This document shows positions 15,310 through 24,266 of a stretch of DNA of 64,000 bases, one piece after another. Within the stretch, counting starts at the first letter, position 1; the number at the start of each line of letters is the position of its first letter. A program made the translations under genes and the position numbers. This DNA is from JAWKIW01 sp041394145 (GTDB lineage: Bacteria > Actinomycetota > Acidimicrobiia > Acidimicrobiales > Acidimicrobilacustridaceae), in NCBI GenBank assembly GCA_041394145.1, contig JAWKIW010000007.1, forward strand, positions 133,353 to 197,352, read 5' to 3'. The notes under the pieces were generated by a model that saw only the letters and a program-made list of their open reading frames with translations, was not told the origin of the DNA and searched no databases.

Positions 15310-15505
15310 GGCGCTCGGCCACGGGCGGCGCCGGGCTCGGCGCCTCCGTCTCGTTCGGCCCGCCGTCGGCCGTCGTCGCCCGAGGTGGTGCGGCGGTCCG
15401 GCTAGGGTCCCGGACTGTGCCGGCGGTCACCCACCTGACTGTTGTCCGAGGCGGGCCCCGAGTAACCTGCGCTGGTTCACCCCCTGGCAGGAGTCTGTTG
15501 GCCCC

Positions 15506-16006
15506 ATGGAAACGCAGCCTCCGGTGACAACGTCGTCACCGGCGCCCAGCCCGGCACCGAGTGAGGAGACCGGCGTCGTCGCCAAGGTCTTCGAGATGGT
15601 CCGGCACAAGGGCCCCAAGTACGTCCTCGTCTCGGTGGTCAACGTGCTGTTCGGCGGGGCCATGCTGTACCTCTTCCAGCGGTGGATGAACCCCGTCGAG
15701 GCCAACCTGCTCTCGGTGTCCATCAGCGCCGTGCCCGCCTACTACATGAGCCGGTCGTGGGTGTGGGGCAAGAAGGGCAAGAGCCACCTGAAGAAGGAGG
15801 TCCTGCCGTTCTGGATCTTCGTCTTCGCCGGCCTCATCTTGTCGACGATCTTCATCTCCTTCGCCGACAACCACACGAAGAACCGCTTCGTCATCCTCAT
15901 GGTGCAGTTCACCGCCTTCGGCATCTTGTGGGTCCTGCGGTTCTTCCTCTTCGACAAGCTGTTCCACGTCGAGATCAACGAGGACGACACCCCCGACGAG
16001 GACTGA
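15506..16006 (+). CDS. GtrA-like membrane protein
   Basis: A 166-residue protein with four hydrophobic segments: KYVLVSVVNVLFGGAMLYLF, ANLLSVSISAVPAYYMSRSW, FWIFVFAGLILSTIFISFA and VQFTAFGILWVLRFFLFDKL. The layout and the central YYMSR.W.W motif match the GtrA/DPMS3 family, small proteins thought to help move or present polyprenyl-phosphate-linked sugars. A Pro/Ser/Thr-rich N-terminus and an acidic C-terminus (EINEDDTPDED) face the cytoplasm. ATG at 15506 lies 15 nt after a GGCAGGAG stretch. No glycosyltransferase is directly adjacent. Confidence 0.75.
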   Translation: METQPPVTTSSPAPSPAPSEETGVVAKVFEMVRHKGPKYVLVSVVNVLFGGAMLYLFQRWMNPVEANLLSVSISAVPAYYMSRSWVWGKKGKSHLKKEVLPFWIFVFAGLILSTIFISFADNHTKNRFVILMVQFTAFGILWVLRFFLFDKLFHVEINEDDTPDED

Positions 16007-16049
16007 GCTCGCGCCGACACCGGCATCCGAGCGAGCAGCCGACCGATCC

Positions 16050-16685
16050 GTGATGGACCCCACACTGCGAGCCCAGGCCGAGGCCGCTCGCGGCTTCATG
16101 CCGCCCGACGAAGGCCTTGCGCTCTACGCGGCCGGCGTGACGGTGCCCCGAGACGGCGGACCGATGCTCGAGATCGGCAGCTACTGCGGGAAGTCGTCGC
16201 TCTACCTGGGCGCGGCCGCCCGGGAGCGAGGCACGGTGCTGTTCGCCCTCGACCACCACCGAGGCTCGGAGGAGAACCAGCCCGGCTGGGAGTGGCACGA
16301 GCCCGACCTGGTCGACCCCGACGTCGGTCGCATCGACACGCTGCCGCGCTTTCGCCGCACGGTGCACGACGCCGGGCTCGAGGGCACGGTGATCGCGGTC
16401 GTCGGTGACTCGCCGACGGTCGCGCGCCACTGGGGCACGCCCTTGGCGCTGCTGTTCATCGACGGCGGCCATGGACGCGAGCCCGCCCACCGCGACTACG
16501 AGTCGTGGGTGCCGTGGGTCGACGACGAGGGGCTGCTGCTCATCCACGACGTCTTCCCCGACCCCGCCGACGGCGGCCGGCCGCCCTTCGAGCTGTACCG
16601 GCGGGCGATCGACTCGGGAGCCTTCGTCGAGGAGCGGGCCGTCGGGTCCCTTCGCATCCTGCGCCGGGTCGCCCCCGGCTGTTGA
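16050..16685 (+). CDS. Class I SAM-dependent methyltransferase
   Basis: A 211-residue Rossmann-fold methyltransferase of the family-24 (catechol-O-methyltransferase-like) type. Motif I is GGPMLEIGSYCGKSSLYLGA, the acidic motif II FALDHHRGSEENQPGW, and FIDGGHGREPAHRDYESW matches the metal-binding D..H..HR region. The substrate is unknown. It starts at GTG 16050 or the ATG right after it, 43 bp behind the GtrA-like gene. The following 150 bp to the convergent permease look non-coding. Confidence 0.85.
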   Translation: MMDPTLRAQAEAARGFMPPDEGLALYAAGVTVPRDGGPMLEIGSYCGKSSLYLGAAARERGTVLFALDHHRGSEENQPGWEWHEPDLVDPDVGRIDTLPRFRRTVHDAGLEGTVIAVVGDSPTVARHWGTPLALLFIDGGHGREPAHRDYESWVPWVDDEGLLLIHDVFPDPADGGRPPFELYRRAIDSGAFVEERAVGSLRILRRVAPGC

Positions 16686-16837
16686 GCGCACGCCGCGGTC
16701 GAGTACGCGCGGCTCGTTCAGCGCCCCGCGGTTGCGCGCGAGGCGGGCGCACCCGGCCGCGCCCTGGCTGCCGTGCGGTGTGGCGGGACGGGTGATTCGT
16801 CAGCCTGCGGCCCTCGATGAGGGTGGTGCGCCGTTGG

Positions 16838-19415
16838 CTACTCCGAGCGGATGGCCTCGAGCGCGTTCAGTCGCATGGCGCGGAGAGCGGGCAGCAGCGA
16901 CGAGATCACCCCGATGACGACGCCGAGGAGGGCGATCACCACCATCTCGCGCACGGGCCACGAGAAGGCCTCGCGGCTGCCGGTCTCCTCGTTGCGGAAC
17001 AGCGACAACGTCACGGTCCATGCCACGAAGAGCCCGCCCGCCATGCCGATGATGACGCCGAGCAGCGACACGATCATCGCTTCGATCTGCACGCTGCCCC
17101 ACAGCTGGGCTCGGGTCATGCCCACGGCGCGAAGCAGCCCGATCTCATGGGTGCGCTCGATGATCGAAAGCATCAACGTGTTGACGATGCCGAACACGGC
17201 GATCACGACGGCCACCAGCAGCAGCGCGTTCACCGCCGAGATCAGCGCGTCGAAGAAGGCCCGGAAGAACGTGGCGATGGAGTTGCCGGCCACCACCGCC
17301 ACGTTCGAGTAGCTCTTGACCTTCTCCTCGAGCGAGGACTGGACCTGTTGGACCTGGCCAGGCGCGACCTTGACGCCGATGGCCGAGGGCGTGGCGCCGG
17401 GGTTCGCCGCTTTGGCGGCGGCGGTGGAGATCAGTACGGGCGGTACGAAGAACGACAGGTCGAACTGCGCGCCCACCTTGAGCTGCTTCGTGCGGCCGTC
17501 CGGGAAGGTGACGGTGACGGGATCGCCCAGACCGATGTTGCTGCTGGAAGAGAACAGGTTGACCACGGCGACCTCGTCGTCGGCGAGGGCGCGCTTGTTG
17601 GCCGGCACGGTCACCTTCACACCGAGCGTGTCGAGCTGGGAGAAGTCGACCGCGGCGACCGGCAGGCCGCCGCTGGTGCTGCGCTGGCCCTGCTGTCCAC
17701 CGGCGGCCAGGTCGGCTCGGCCCTGGTTGTAGTAGACGGGCGCCGTCGCCTCGACGCCGGGTGTCGCCGGGACGTCCGGTCAGCAGCTGCGGCGGCATCG
17801 GGCCGTTGGAGACCAAGGTGAGGTCGGGTCCGCCGAACCGGGAGATCTGCTGGGTGCCCCAGTCCCGGATGGCCCCGCCGGCCGCCGTCACGAAGACCAC
17901 GAGGAAGACGCCGACGAGGAGCGCGTTGGCCGTCGTGGCCGTGCGCCGCGGGTTGCGGGCAGCGTTGTCGGAGGCCACGCGTCCCACCGTCTTGCCGAAC
18001 AGTCGGGCCACGGGGGCCAGTGCACGGCTGAAGGAGGTGGCGATCGCCGGTCCGGCGATCAGGATGCCGAGGAACAGGATCGGGGGCCGGCGGCGAGGAC
18101 GAGTCCCTGGGAGGCGAGAGCACCGAACAAGGTCAGCACGACGCCGAGGGCGCTGAGCACGCCGCCGATGACCATGCGGCCGCGACTCGCCGAGGTGCGG
18201 TCGACGGTCGACTCTCGCAGCGCATCGATCGGGCGCACCCGAGCCGCCCGGAACGCCGGGATGAAGGCGGACACGACGGTCACGATCAGGCCGGAGAGCA
18301 CCACCTGCACGAAGACCAGCGGCGTGATGGAGAGCCCGACGTCGGTGCCGGACCCGAGCGAGATCAGGTCCGGAGCGATCTTCGTGAGCAGCAGCACCAA
18401 CAGGATGCCGGTGACGAACCCGAGCGCGCTGGCGAGCAGGCCGAGCACGATCGACTCGATGAGCACCGCGCCGCACCTGCTTGCCGGCGGCGCCGACCGC
18501 GCAGCAGTGCGAACTCCCGCAGGCGCTGCGCGACCGACACCGTGAAGGTGTTGTAGATGATGAAGATCCCGACGAACAGCGCGACGTAGGCGAACACCTG
18601 CAGCGCGGTGCCGACGGTGGAGGCGAGCTGGGCCGCACCGCCGGACTGCTCCTCGCGGAAGTCGTCGCCGCTCTTCACCTGGTAGGACGACCCACGGCGG
18701 CCTGCAGGCTCGACACGAGCTCGCTCACCGAGGTGCCCTCGGCCGCGGTCGTGAGGATGAACTGGTACTCCTCGGCGCCCGAGCCCAGCCAGGCGAAGGC
18801 GTCGGCGTCCGAGACGATGACGTCGCCGTAGTCGGTGGAGGCCGGCTTGGCGCCGTAGGTGACGATGCCCGAGACCCTGGCGTCCTGCCGCCCGGCCGAC
18901 GTGGCGAGGGCGACGGTCGAGCCGACGGCCAGGTTCCGCTTCTGCGCGGACTGCTGGTCGACCGCCACCTCGCCAGCGCGCTGAGGGAAGGCGCCGCTGG
19001 CGAGCCGGTAGGGGTTGAGCGCCGCCGGTTCGATGTACAGCGAGCCCTTGGCCTGCTCGGGTGGGGTGAGTCCGGTGCTCACCGCGCCTGTCTGGGTCCC
19101 GTCGAGGAACGTCAGGTTGGCCGTCAGCGATCCGGCCGCCGACCCGACGCCGGCCGTCTTCTGCACGGTCGGCAACACCGTCGCCGGGAGCCGGGGGTCC
19201 TGCACGAAGCGGCGCTCGGCCGCTTGCATGTCGGGCTGCACCGCAGCGTCGACGCCGGCGTAGCCCTGGTCGGTGTTCGCCTGCAGCGACGCGGACACCG
19301 AGTCGCGCAGGATCAGCGCGGTGGCGAGGAAGGCGGTGCCCACCACCACCGCGAGCACGGTGGCGATGAAGCGGCCGGGCCGGTGGCGCAGCCCGCGCAG
19401 CGTCAGCTTCCACAT
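16838..19415 (-). pseudogene. FtsX-family ABC transporter permease, frameshifted
   Basis: Together the frames encode one MacB/FtsX-type permease of about 850 residues. Frame 1 (19415 to about 18695): MWKLTLRGLRHRPGRFIATV and a periplasmic domain. Frame 2 (to about 18510): SSYQVKSGDDFREEQ and the membrane helix VFAYVALFVGIFIIYNTFT with the conserved REFALLR. Two short shifts, then IESIVLGLLASALGFVTGIL and FIPAFRAARVRPIDALR (18466-18090). Next FSRALAPVARLFGKTVGRVA (to about 17770) and finally the second FtsX half, from VAVVNLFSS through ISAVNALLLVAVVIAVFGIV to LRAMRLNALEAIRSE. At least four indels separate coherent parts, so it is either dead or mis-assembled. No ATPase is adjacent. Confidence 0.8.
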
Positions 19416-19501
19416 GCTGGCTCCCCTCCGGTGCCGCCTCGGTCGGCGCTCACCCTACCGACGCGACGCGCCGGGGCCCGGTCGGCGCCGGTCGACCCGG
19501 C

Positions 19502-20629
19502 TCAGTCGAGGCTCGGGTCGGCGACGGAGTCCTCGGCCTCGGTGAGGGCCAGCTCGGGGAGCGTGTGGTGGTCGACGAACAGGCCGGCCGCCGGCGTGCA
19601 GCGCCCGAGCGCGTCGGCGGCCAGCACGATGGAGGCGCCGGTGTAGGTGGTCTTCTCGTTGCCCGGGAAGTGGACCATCTCCGGGAAGACGATGCCGGTC
19701 CAGTAGTGGCCGTCGTCGGCTCGCAACCCCTGGGCCCACGAGAACAGCTCCAGGGCCCGGTCGCGCTCACCGACCGACAGGTGGGCGAGGAGGCACTCGC
19801 AGGTCTCCGCCGCCGTGATCCACGGGCGGTCGCTCACGCAGCGCACACCCATGCCCTCGACGACGAAGGTGTCGACGCGCTCGGCGAGACGGGCGCGACC
19901 CTCCTCCTCGCGCAGCACGCCCGCCAGCACCGGGTAGTACCAGTCCATGGCCCAGCGGTGCTTGGGGGCGAAGGCGTCGGGCAGCTCGCCGCGGCAGTGG
20001 GCGGCGACCACGTGGGCGAGGCGGGCCGCCGCCAGCTCCCAGTCGGGTCGCTCGTGGCCGAGGTGCTCGGCCAGCGCGATGGCGCAGCGCAACGAGTGGC
20101 ACATGGACGCCGAGCCCGTCAGCAGGGCGAACGACCAGGGCGTGCCGTCGGCGTGCCGGGCCCAGATGATCTCGCCGCGAGGCGTCTGCAGGTCGAGCAC
20201 GAACTCGATGGCACGGTCGACGACGGGCCACATGGCCTCGGCGAAGCCGGCGTCGCCGAACAGGAGGTGGTGGTGCCACACACCGGCGGCGACGTAGGCG
20301 ATGGTGTTGGCGTCGAGCTTGTCCTGCTCGATGCCGTCGGCCAGGTAGTACTGGTGCCAGGAGCCGTCCTCGCGTTGGACCGAGGTGAGCCAGTCGTAGG
20401 CGTGCTCGGCCTCGGCCCGCCGGCCGCCGAGCGCCAGCGCCATGGCGGCCTCGACGTGGTTCCACGGGTCGGCGTGGCCGCCGGGGAACCACGGCACCAT
20501 GCCGTTGGGGAGCTGCCAGGACGCGATGGCGTCGACCGACGCGCGCACCTCGTCGGCGCTCAGGACGCCGTCGACGGCGGGCACGGGTGGGGTGGCCTCA
20601 GGCACCGACGGGCTCCGGGGTGCGGGCAA
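19502..20629 (-). CDS. Prenyltransferase/squalene-cyclase-fold protein
   Basis: A 375-residue protein with an alpha/alpha toroid built of repeats, e.g. NGMVPWFPGGHADPWNHVEA, YDWLTSVQREDGSWHQYYLA and ADDGHYWTGIVFPE. The QxxxGSW-type segment (QREDGSW) resembles prenyltransferase and squalene oxidase repeats, but no DDTAxT or DXDD cyclase motif is visible, so catalysis is unproven. It overlaps the methyltransferase gene by 32 nt and ends an operon of GT4, methyltransferase and this gene, suggesting a shared role in building a cell-envelope glycolipid or polysaccharide (inference). Confidence 0.7.
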   Translation of the reverse strand: MPAPRSPSVPEATPPVPAVDGVLSADEVRASVDAIASWQLPNGMVPWFPGGHADPWNHVEAAMALALGGRRAEAEHAYDWLTSVQREDGSWHQYYLADGIEQDKLDANTIAYVAAGVWHHHLLFGDAGFAEAMWPVVDRAIEFVLDLQTPRGEIIWARHADGTPWSFALLTGSASMCHSLRCAIALAEHLGHERPDWELAAARLAHVVAAHCRGELPDAFAPKHRWAMDWYYPVLAGVLREEEGRARLAERVDTFVVEGMGVRCVSDRPWITAAETCECLLAHLSVGERDRALELFSWAQGLRADDGHYWTGIVFPEMVHFPGNEKTTYTGASIVLAADALGRCTPAAGLFVDHHTLPELALTEAEDSVADPSLD

Positions 20630-21377
20630 CGTCGGTGCCGCCGTGGGCGGGTCGGCTGCCGATCGGCTTGCTGGCGTACACGACCAGGCTCTTGCCGAGC
20701 ACGGGGTTGAGCACCTGCTCGGTGAACCGGGTGACGAAGGGCTGCTTGGCGATGTCCCACACGAGCAGCTTGTTGTACGCCTTCACCAGCGGGAAGTCGT
20801 CGTTGCGGGGCCCGACCGCGCACTTCAGCCACCAGTAGGGCGAGTGCAGGGCATGGGCGAGGTGCGATCCTCCGGGCTCGAACCCGGCACCGCGCAGCTT
20901 GGTGCGCAGCTCCCGCTCGGTGTAGATGCGCACGTGGCCGCCGACCGACTTGGGGGCGTAGTACTCGTCGGACAGGAACCAGCACACCTTCTCGGGGAAC
21001 CAGGCGGGGATGGTCACCGCCAGGGTGCCGCCGGGCTTGAGCACCCGGTGCAGCTCGTCGAGGGCGCCCAGGTCGTCGGGGATGTGCTCCATGACCTCGG
21101 ACGCGATCGCCTTGTCGAAGGTGGCGTCGGGGTAGGGGAGGCGGGTGGCGTCGCCGGTCACGCAGTCGGCCATGCCCCGCGGCGGTGCCTCGCCGGCCTC
21201 GACCATCGCCTCGAACAAGCCCCGCACCTCGCGCAGCTCGTCGGTGGCCATGTCGCACGCCACCACCCGGGCCCCCCGACGGAGCCCCTCGTAGGCGTGG
21301 CGACCGAAGCCGCAGCCGAGGTCGAGCAGGAGGTCGCCGGCCCGCAGGCCGAGCTTGTCGTAGTCGACGGTGAGCAC
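20598..21377 (-). CDS. Class I SAM-dependent methyltransferase
   Basis: A 259-residue methyltransferase of the ubiE/BioC-like type. GTG at 21377 overlaps the TAG stop of the glycosyltransferase. Motif I is LLLDLGCGFGRHAYEGLRRG, motif II ACDMATDE, post-I DCVTGDATRLPYPDATFDKA, then SEVMEHIPDDLGALDELHRV and LKPGGTLAVTIPAW. The C-terminal half (YWWLKCAVGPRNDDFPLVKA) is more specific and may position a lipid or sugar substrate. The overlap and the order glycosyltransferase-methyltransferase-prenyltransferase-like indicate a common pathway. Confidence 0.88.
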   Translation of the reverse strand: MLTVDYDKLGLRAGDLLLDLGCGFGRHAYEGLRRGARVVACDMATDELREVRGLFEAMVEAGEAPPRGMADCVTGDATRLPYPDATFDKAIASEVMEHIPDDLGALDELHRVLKPGGTLAVTIPAWFPEKVCWFLSDEYYAPKSVGGHVRIYTERELRTKLRGAGFEPGGSHLAHALHSPYWWLKCAVGPRNDDFPLVKAYNKLLVWDIAKQPFVTRFTEQVLNPVLGKSLVVYASKPIGSRPAHGGTDVARTPEPVGA

Positions 21378-22723
21378 TAGCGGACCACCCGCCGGGGCGC
21401 GAAGCGGGGGGCGGCGGCCGCCCCGCCGGGCCGGCGGGCCTGGATGTGGGCCGTCTCGGCGAGCAGGGCCCGGTACTGCTCGACGGTGCCGACGGCGGTG
21501 TGCCGCCACGTCCATCGGTCGATCACCCGCTGGCGGCCGGCGGCGCCGATGCGGGCCCGCAGGTCGGCGTCGTCGAGGGCCGTGCGGATGCGAGCGGCCA
21601 GCGCGTCGCTGTCGCCGGGGGGCACGAGCAGGGCGGTGTCGTCGTCGGCACCGACCACCTCGGGCAGCGCCCCGCCGGTGGTGGCCACCAGCGGCACGCC
21701 GCAGGACATGGCTTCGATGGCCGGGAGGGAGAACCCCTCGTACAGGGATGGCACGACCGCCACCTCGGCCTCGCTGTAGAGCTCGATGATGCGCTCTTCG
21801 GGCACGCCGGTGACGAAGGTGACGATGTCGCGCAGCCCGAGCTCGTCGATGATCCGTGCCGACGGGCCGCCTTCCTTGAGGCGGCCGATCACGACCAGCT
21901 CGATCGGCCGCTCGGTGCGCAGCTTGGCGACCGCTTCGAGCAGGTAGCGCAGGCCCTTCATGGTCACGTCGGCGGACGCGGTGGTGATGAGCCGGCCCGG
22001 GACCCGCTCGACGTGGGGCAGTGGCCGGAACAGGTCCTGGTCGACGCCGACGGGCACGACGTGCATGCGCTCGAGCGGGACGTGGTGGTCCTTGTGGATG
22101 TCCTCGAGGGAGTTCTGCGACACGGTCAGCACCCGCGTCATGCGCGACGCCACCCGGGTCTGCATCTTCGTGAAGGCGTACCAGCGGGCCTTGGCGATGC
22201 GCTGCCAGGCCGTCTCGGCGTGCTCCATCTCCAGCCGCCGATCGACGGTGATCGGGTGGTGGATGGTGGCGAGCACCGGCAGGCCGGCTCGCTCGAGGCC
22301 GAGCAGCCCGTACCCCAGGTGCTGGTTGTCCTGCACCAGGTCGAACTCGTTGATGCGGGGGCGCAGGTGCTGGTAGGCGCGCACCGAGAAGGCCAGCGGC
22401 TCGGGGAAGTTGCCGAGCGAGAACGAGGTGACCTCGACCCAGTCGCCGAGCGACTTCAGCTCCCAGATGCCGGGCATCCGCATCGGGAAGTGGTCGTTGT
22501 AGATCTCCAGGCTCGGCAGCTCGACGAGGGGGACGCGCTCGTCGAGGATCGGGTACGGCGGACCGCCGAGCACCTCGACCCGGTGACCCAGGTCGACGAG
22601 CGCCTTGGTCAGGTGCCGCGTGTACACCCCCTGCCCGCCCACGTGGGGCTTCCCCCGGTAGCAGAGGTAGGCGATGCTGAGCGGCTCGTCGTCCCGGGTC
22701 GGATCGGCTGCGTCCCTGGTCAT
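21377..22723 (-). CDS. GT4-family glycosyltransferase
   Basis: A 448-residue GT-B glycosyltransferase. N-terminal domain: IAYLCYRGKPHVGGQGVYTR, with the Gly-rich loop that binds acceptor and donor, then VLATIHHPITVDRR. C-terminal domain: RLITTASADVTMKGLRYLLE, LVVIGRLKEGGPS, and the E-x7-E signature LYEGFSLPAIEAMSCGVPLV. It probably adds a hexose from a nucleotide-sugar to an envelope lipid or polysaccharide. It is the first gene of a minus-strand operon; AAGGA lies 11 nt before the ATG. The 236-bp gap to the divergent SDR gene holds both promoters. Confidence 0.92.
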   Translation of the reverse strand: MTRDAADPTRDDEPLSIAYLCYRGKPHVGGQGVYTRHLTKALVDLGHRVEVLGGPPYPILDERVPLVELPSLEIYNDHFPMRMPGIWELKSLGDWVEVTSFSLGNFPEPLAFSVRAYQHLRPRINEFDLVQDNQHLGYGLLGLERAGLPVLATIHHPITVDRRLEMEHAETAWQRIAKARWYAFTKMQTRVASRMTRVLTVSQNSLEDIHKDHHVPLERMHVVPVGVDQDLFRPLPHVERVPGRLITTASADVTMKGLRYLLEAVAKLRTERPIELVVIGRLKEGGPSARIIDELGLRDIVTFVTGVPEERIIELYSEAEVAVVPSLYEGFSLPAIEAMSCGVPLVATTGGALPEVVGADDDTALLVPPGDSDALAARIRTALDDADLRARIGAAGRQRVIDRWTWRHTAVGTVEQYRALLAETAHIQARRPGGAAAAPRFAPRRVVR

Positions 22724-22959
22724 CTGTGGCGTCGTCCTTCACTCCCCGTGGCGGCGGCCGGCCGGTCGGGCCCCCGGAGCGCGGCGGTCTGTCGCCGTTC
22801 ACGGGGTGCACGCCGGGCTGGGCTGCACGAAGGAAAGAGCCTTGCCGAGCCCCGACGGGCGGTCAAATGGAGCGGGGGGCCGACTTCGGGCTACAGAGGG
22901 AGCCGAGCACCGCCGTCGGCCCGTCCCGTCGGCGGTCCTGTCAGGGACCGGGAGGCACG

Positions 22960-23748
22960 ATGGGCGAGAGGGCATGGCGACGGGCGCTGATCACGGGGGC
23001 GTCGAGCGGCATCGGCGAGGCGATGGCCCGCCAGCTCGGCGCTGCCGGGACCGACCTCGTGCTGGTGGCCCGCACCGGTGCGCGGCTCGAGGAGATCGCC
23101 GCCGACATCCGCGAGCGCAACGCGGTGGCCGTCGAGGTGCTGGCGGCTGATCTGGCCGACCCCACGGCGCTGGGGACCGTCGAGGCCCGGGTGGCGGCGG
23201 CCGAGGACCCGGTCGACCTGCTGGTCAACAACGCCGGCTACGGCTTCGAAGGCCCGTTCGGCACGATCCCGGTCGACGACGAGGAGGCCGAGATCCGGGT
23301 CAACGTGGTGGCCCTCATGCGGCTCACCCACGCGGCGGTCCGCCGGCTGACCGGAGCCGGCGAGCGGGGCACGGTGCTCAACGTGGCCTCGGTGGCCGCC
23401 TTCCAGCCCTCGGCGGGCAGCGCCAACTACTCGGCCACCAAGGCCTACGTGCTCAGCTTCAGCCAGTCGGTCCACGAGGAGACGGCCGCCGCGGGCGTCA
23501 ACGTGACCGCGCTGTGCCCCGGCCTCACCCGGACGCAGTTCCAGCCCCGGGGCGGCTACCAGATCGACGTGCCCGCTGTCTTGTGGCAGAGCGCCGACGA
23601 GGTCGCCCGGTCGGGGCTGGACGCTGCGGCCCGGGGGCGACCCGTCGAGGTGACCGGCTGGCACAACAAGGTCCTGACGACGTCGGTGCGCAAGCTCCCG
23701 CTGGGCGTGGTCCGCTGGGCGTCGACCCAGATCGCCGGGCGCATGTGA
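22960..23748 (+). CDS. SDR-family oxidoreductase
   Basis: A 262-residue classical short-chain dehydrogenase. The cofactor loop is ALITGASSGIGEAMARQLGA, the NNAG motif LLVNNAGYGFEGPF, the catalytic Ser in VLNVASVAAFQP and the catalytic Tyr/Lys in ANYSATKAYVLSFSQSVHEE. The closing CPGLTRTQFQ is typical of the DltE-like subgroup. Arginine after the first beta strand (ARTGARLEE) suggests NADP(H) preference. ATG at 22960 has GGGAGG upstream. dtd follows 12 bp downstream and is probably cotranscribed. Confidence 0.9.
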   Translation: MGERAWRRALITGASSGIGEAMARQLGAAGTDLVLVARTGARLEEIAADIRERNAVAVEVLAADLADPTALGTVEARVAAAEDPVDLLVNNAGYGFEGPFGTIPVDDEEAEIRVNVVALMRLTHAAVRRLTGAGERGTVLNVASVAAFQPSAGSANYSATKAYVLSFSQSVHEETAAAGVNVTALCPGLTRTQFQPRGGYQIDVPAVLWQSADEVARSGLDAAARGRPVEVTGWHNKVLTTSVRKLPLGVVRWASTQIAGRM

Positions 23749-23760
23749 GGGACCGACGTC

Positions 23761-24198
23761 ATGCGAGCGGTGGTGCAGCGGGTGACCAGGGCGTCGGTCT
23801 CGGTCGAGGGCGAGATCGTGGGAGCGATCGGCGCCGACCTCTGCGTGCTGGTCGGGGTGACCCACGACGACGACGAGCAGGCGGCCCGCAGGTTGGCCGA
23901 CAAGGTCTGGGGCCTGCGGGTCATGGCCGACGTGGACGGCGTGATGAACCTGTCGGTCGCCGAGACCACCGGTGAGGTCCTGGTGATCAGCCAGTTCACG
24001 CTCTACGGCGACACCCGCAAGGGCCGCCGGCCGTCGTGGGTCGCGGCGGCGCGGCCCGATCACGCCGAACCGCTGGTGGATGCGGTGGTCGACGCCTTGC
24101 TCGAGCTGGGGGCCACCGTCGCCACCGGCGTGTTCGGCGCCGACATGGCCGTCGAGCTGGTCAACGACGGTCCGGTCACCCTCCTGCTCGAGGTGTAG
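23761..24198 (+). CDS. dtd: D-aminoacyl-tRNA deacylase
   Basis: A 145-residue DTD enzyme that hydrolyses D-amino acids wrongly attached to tRNA. The opening MRAVVQRVTRASVSVEGEIV, the catalytic SQFTLYGDTRKGRRPSW and the ending ELVNDGPVTLLLE with the Gly-cisPro dipeptide are all present and at the expected distances. It acts as a cytoplasmic homodimer. It follows an SDR by 12 bp; the next gene, lnt, is convergent, 68 bp away. Confidence 0.96.
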   Translation: MRAVVQRVTRASVSVEGEIVGAIGADLCVLVGVTHDDDEQAARRLADKVWGLRVMADVDGVMNLSVAETTGEVLVISQFTLYGDTRKGRRPSWVAAARPDHAEPLVDAVVDALLELGATVATGVFGADMAVELVNDGPVTLLLEV

Positions 24199-24266
24199 CG
24201 GCCCCCCGACGTGCAGGTGGTCGGCCACCGGTGGGGTGGCGGGGTGCATGAACGTCGATGGGGGTG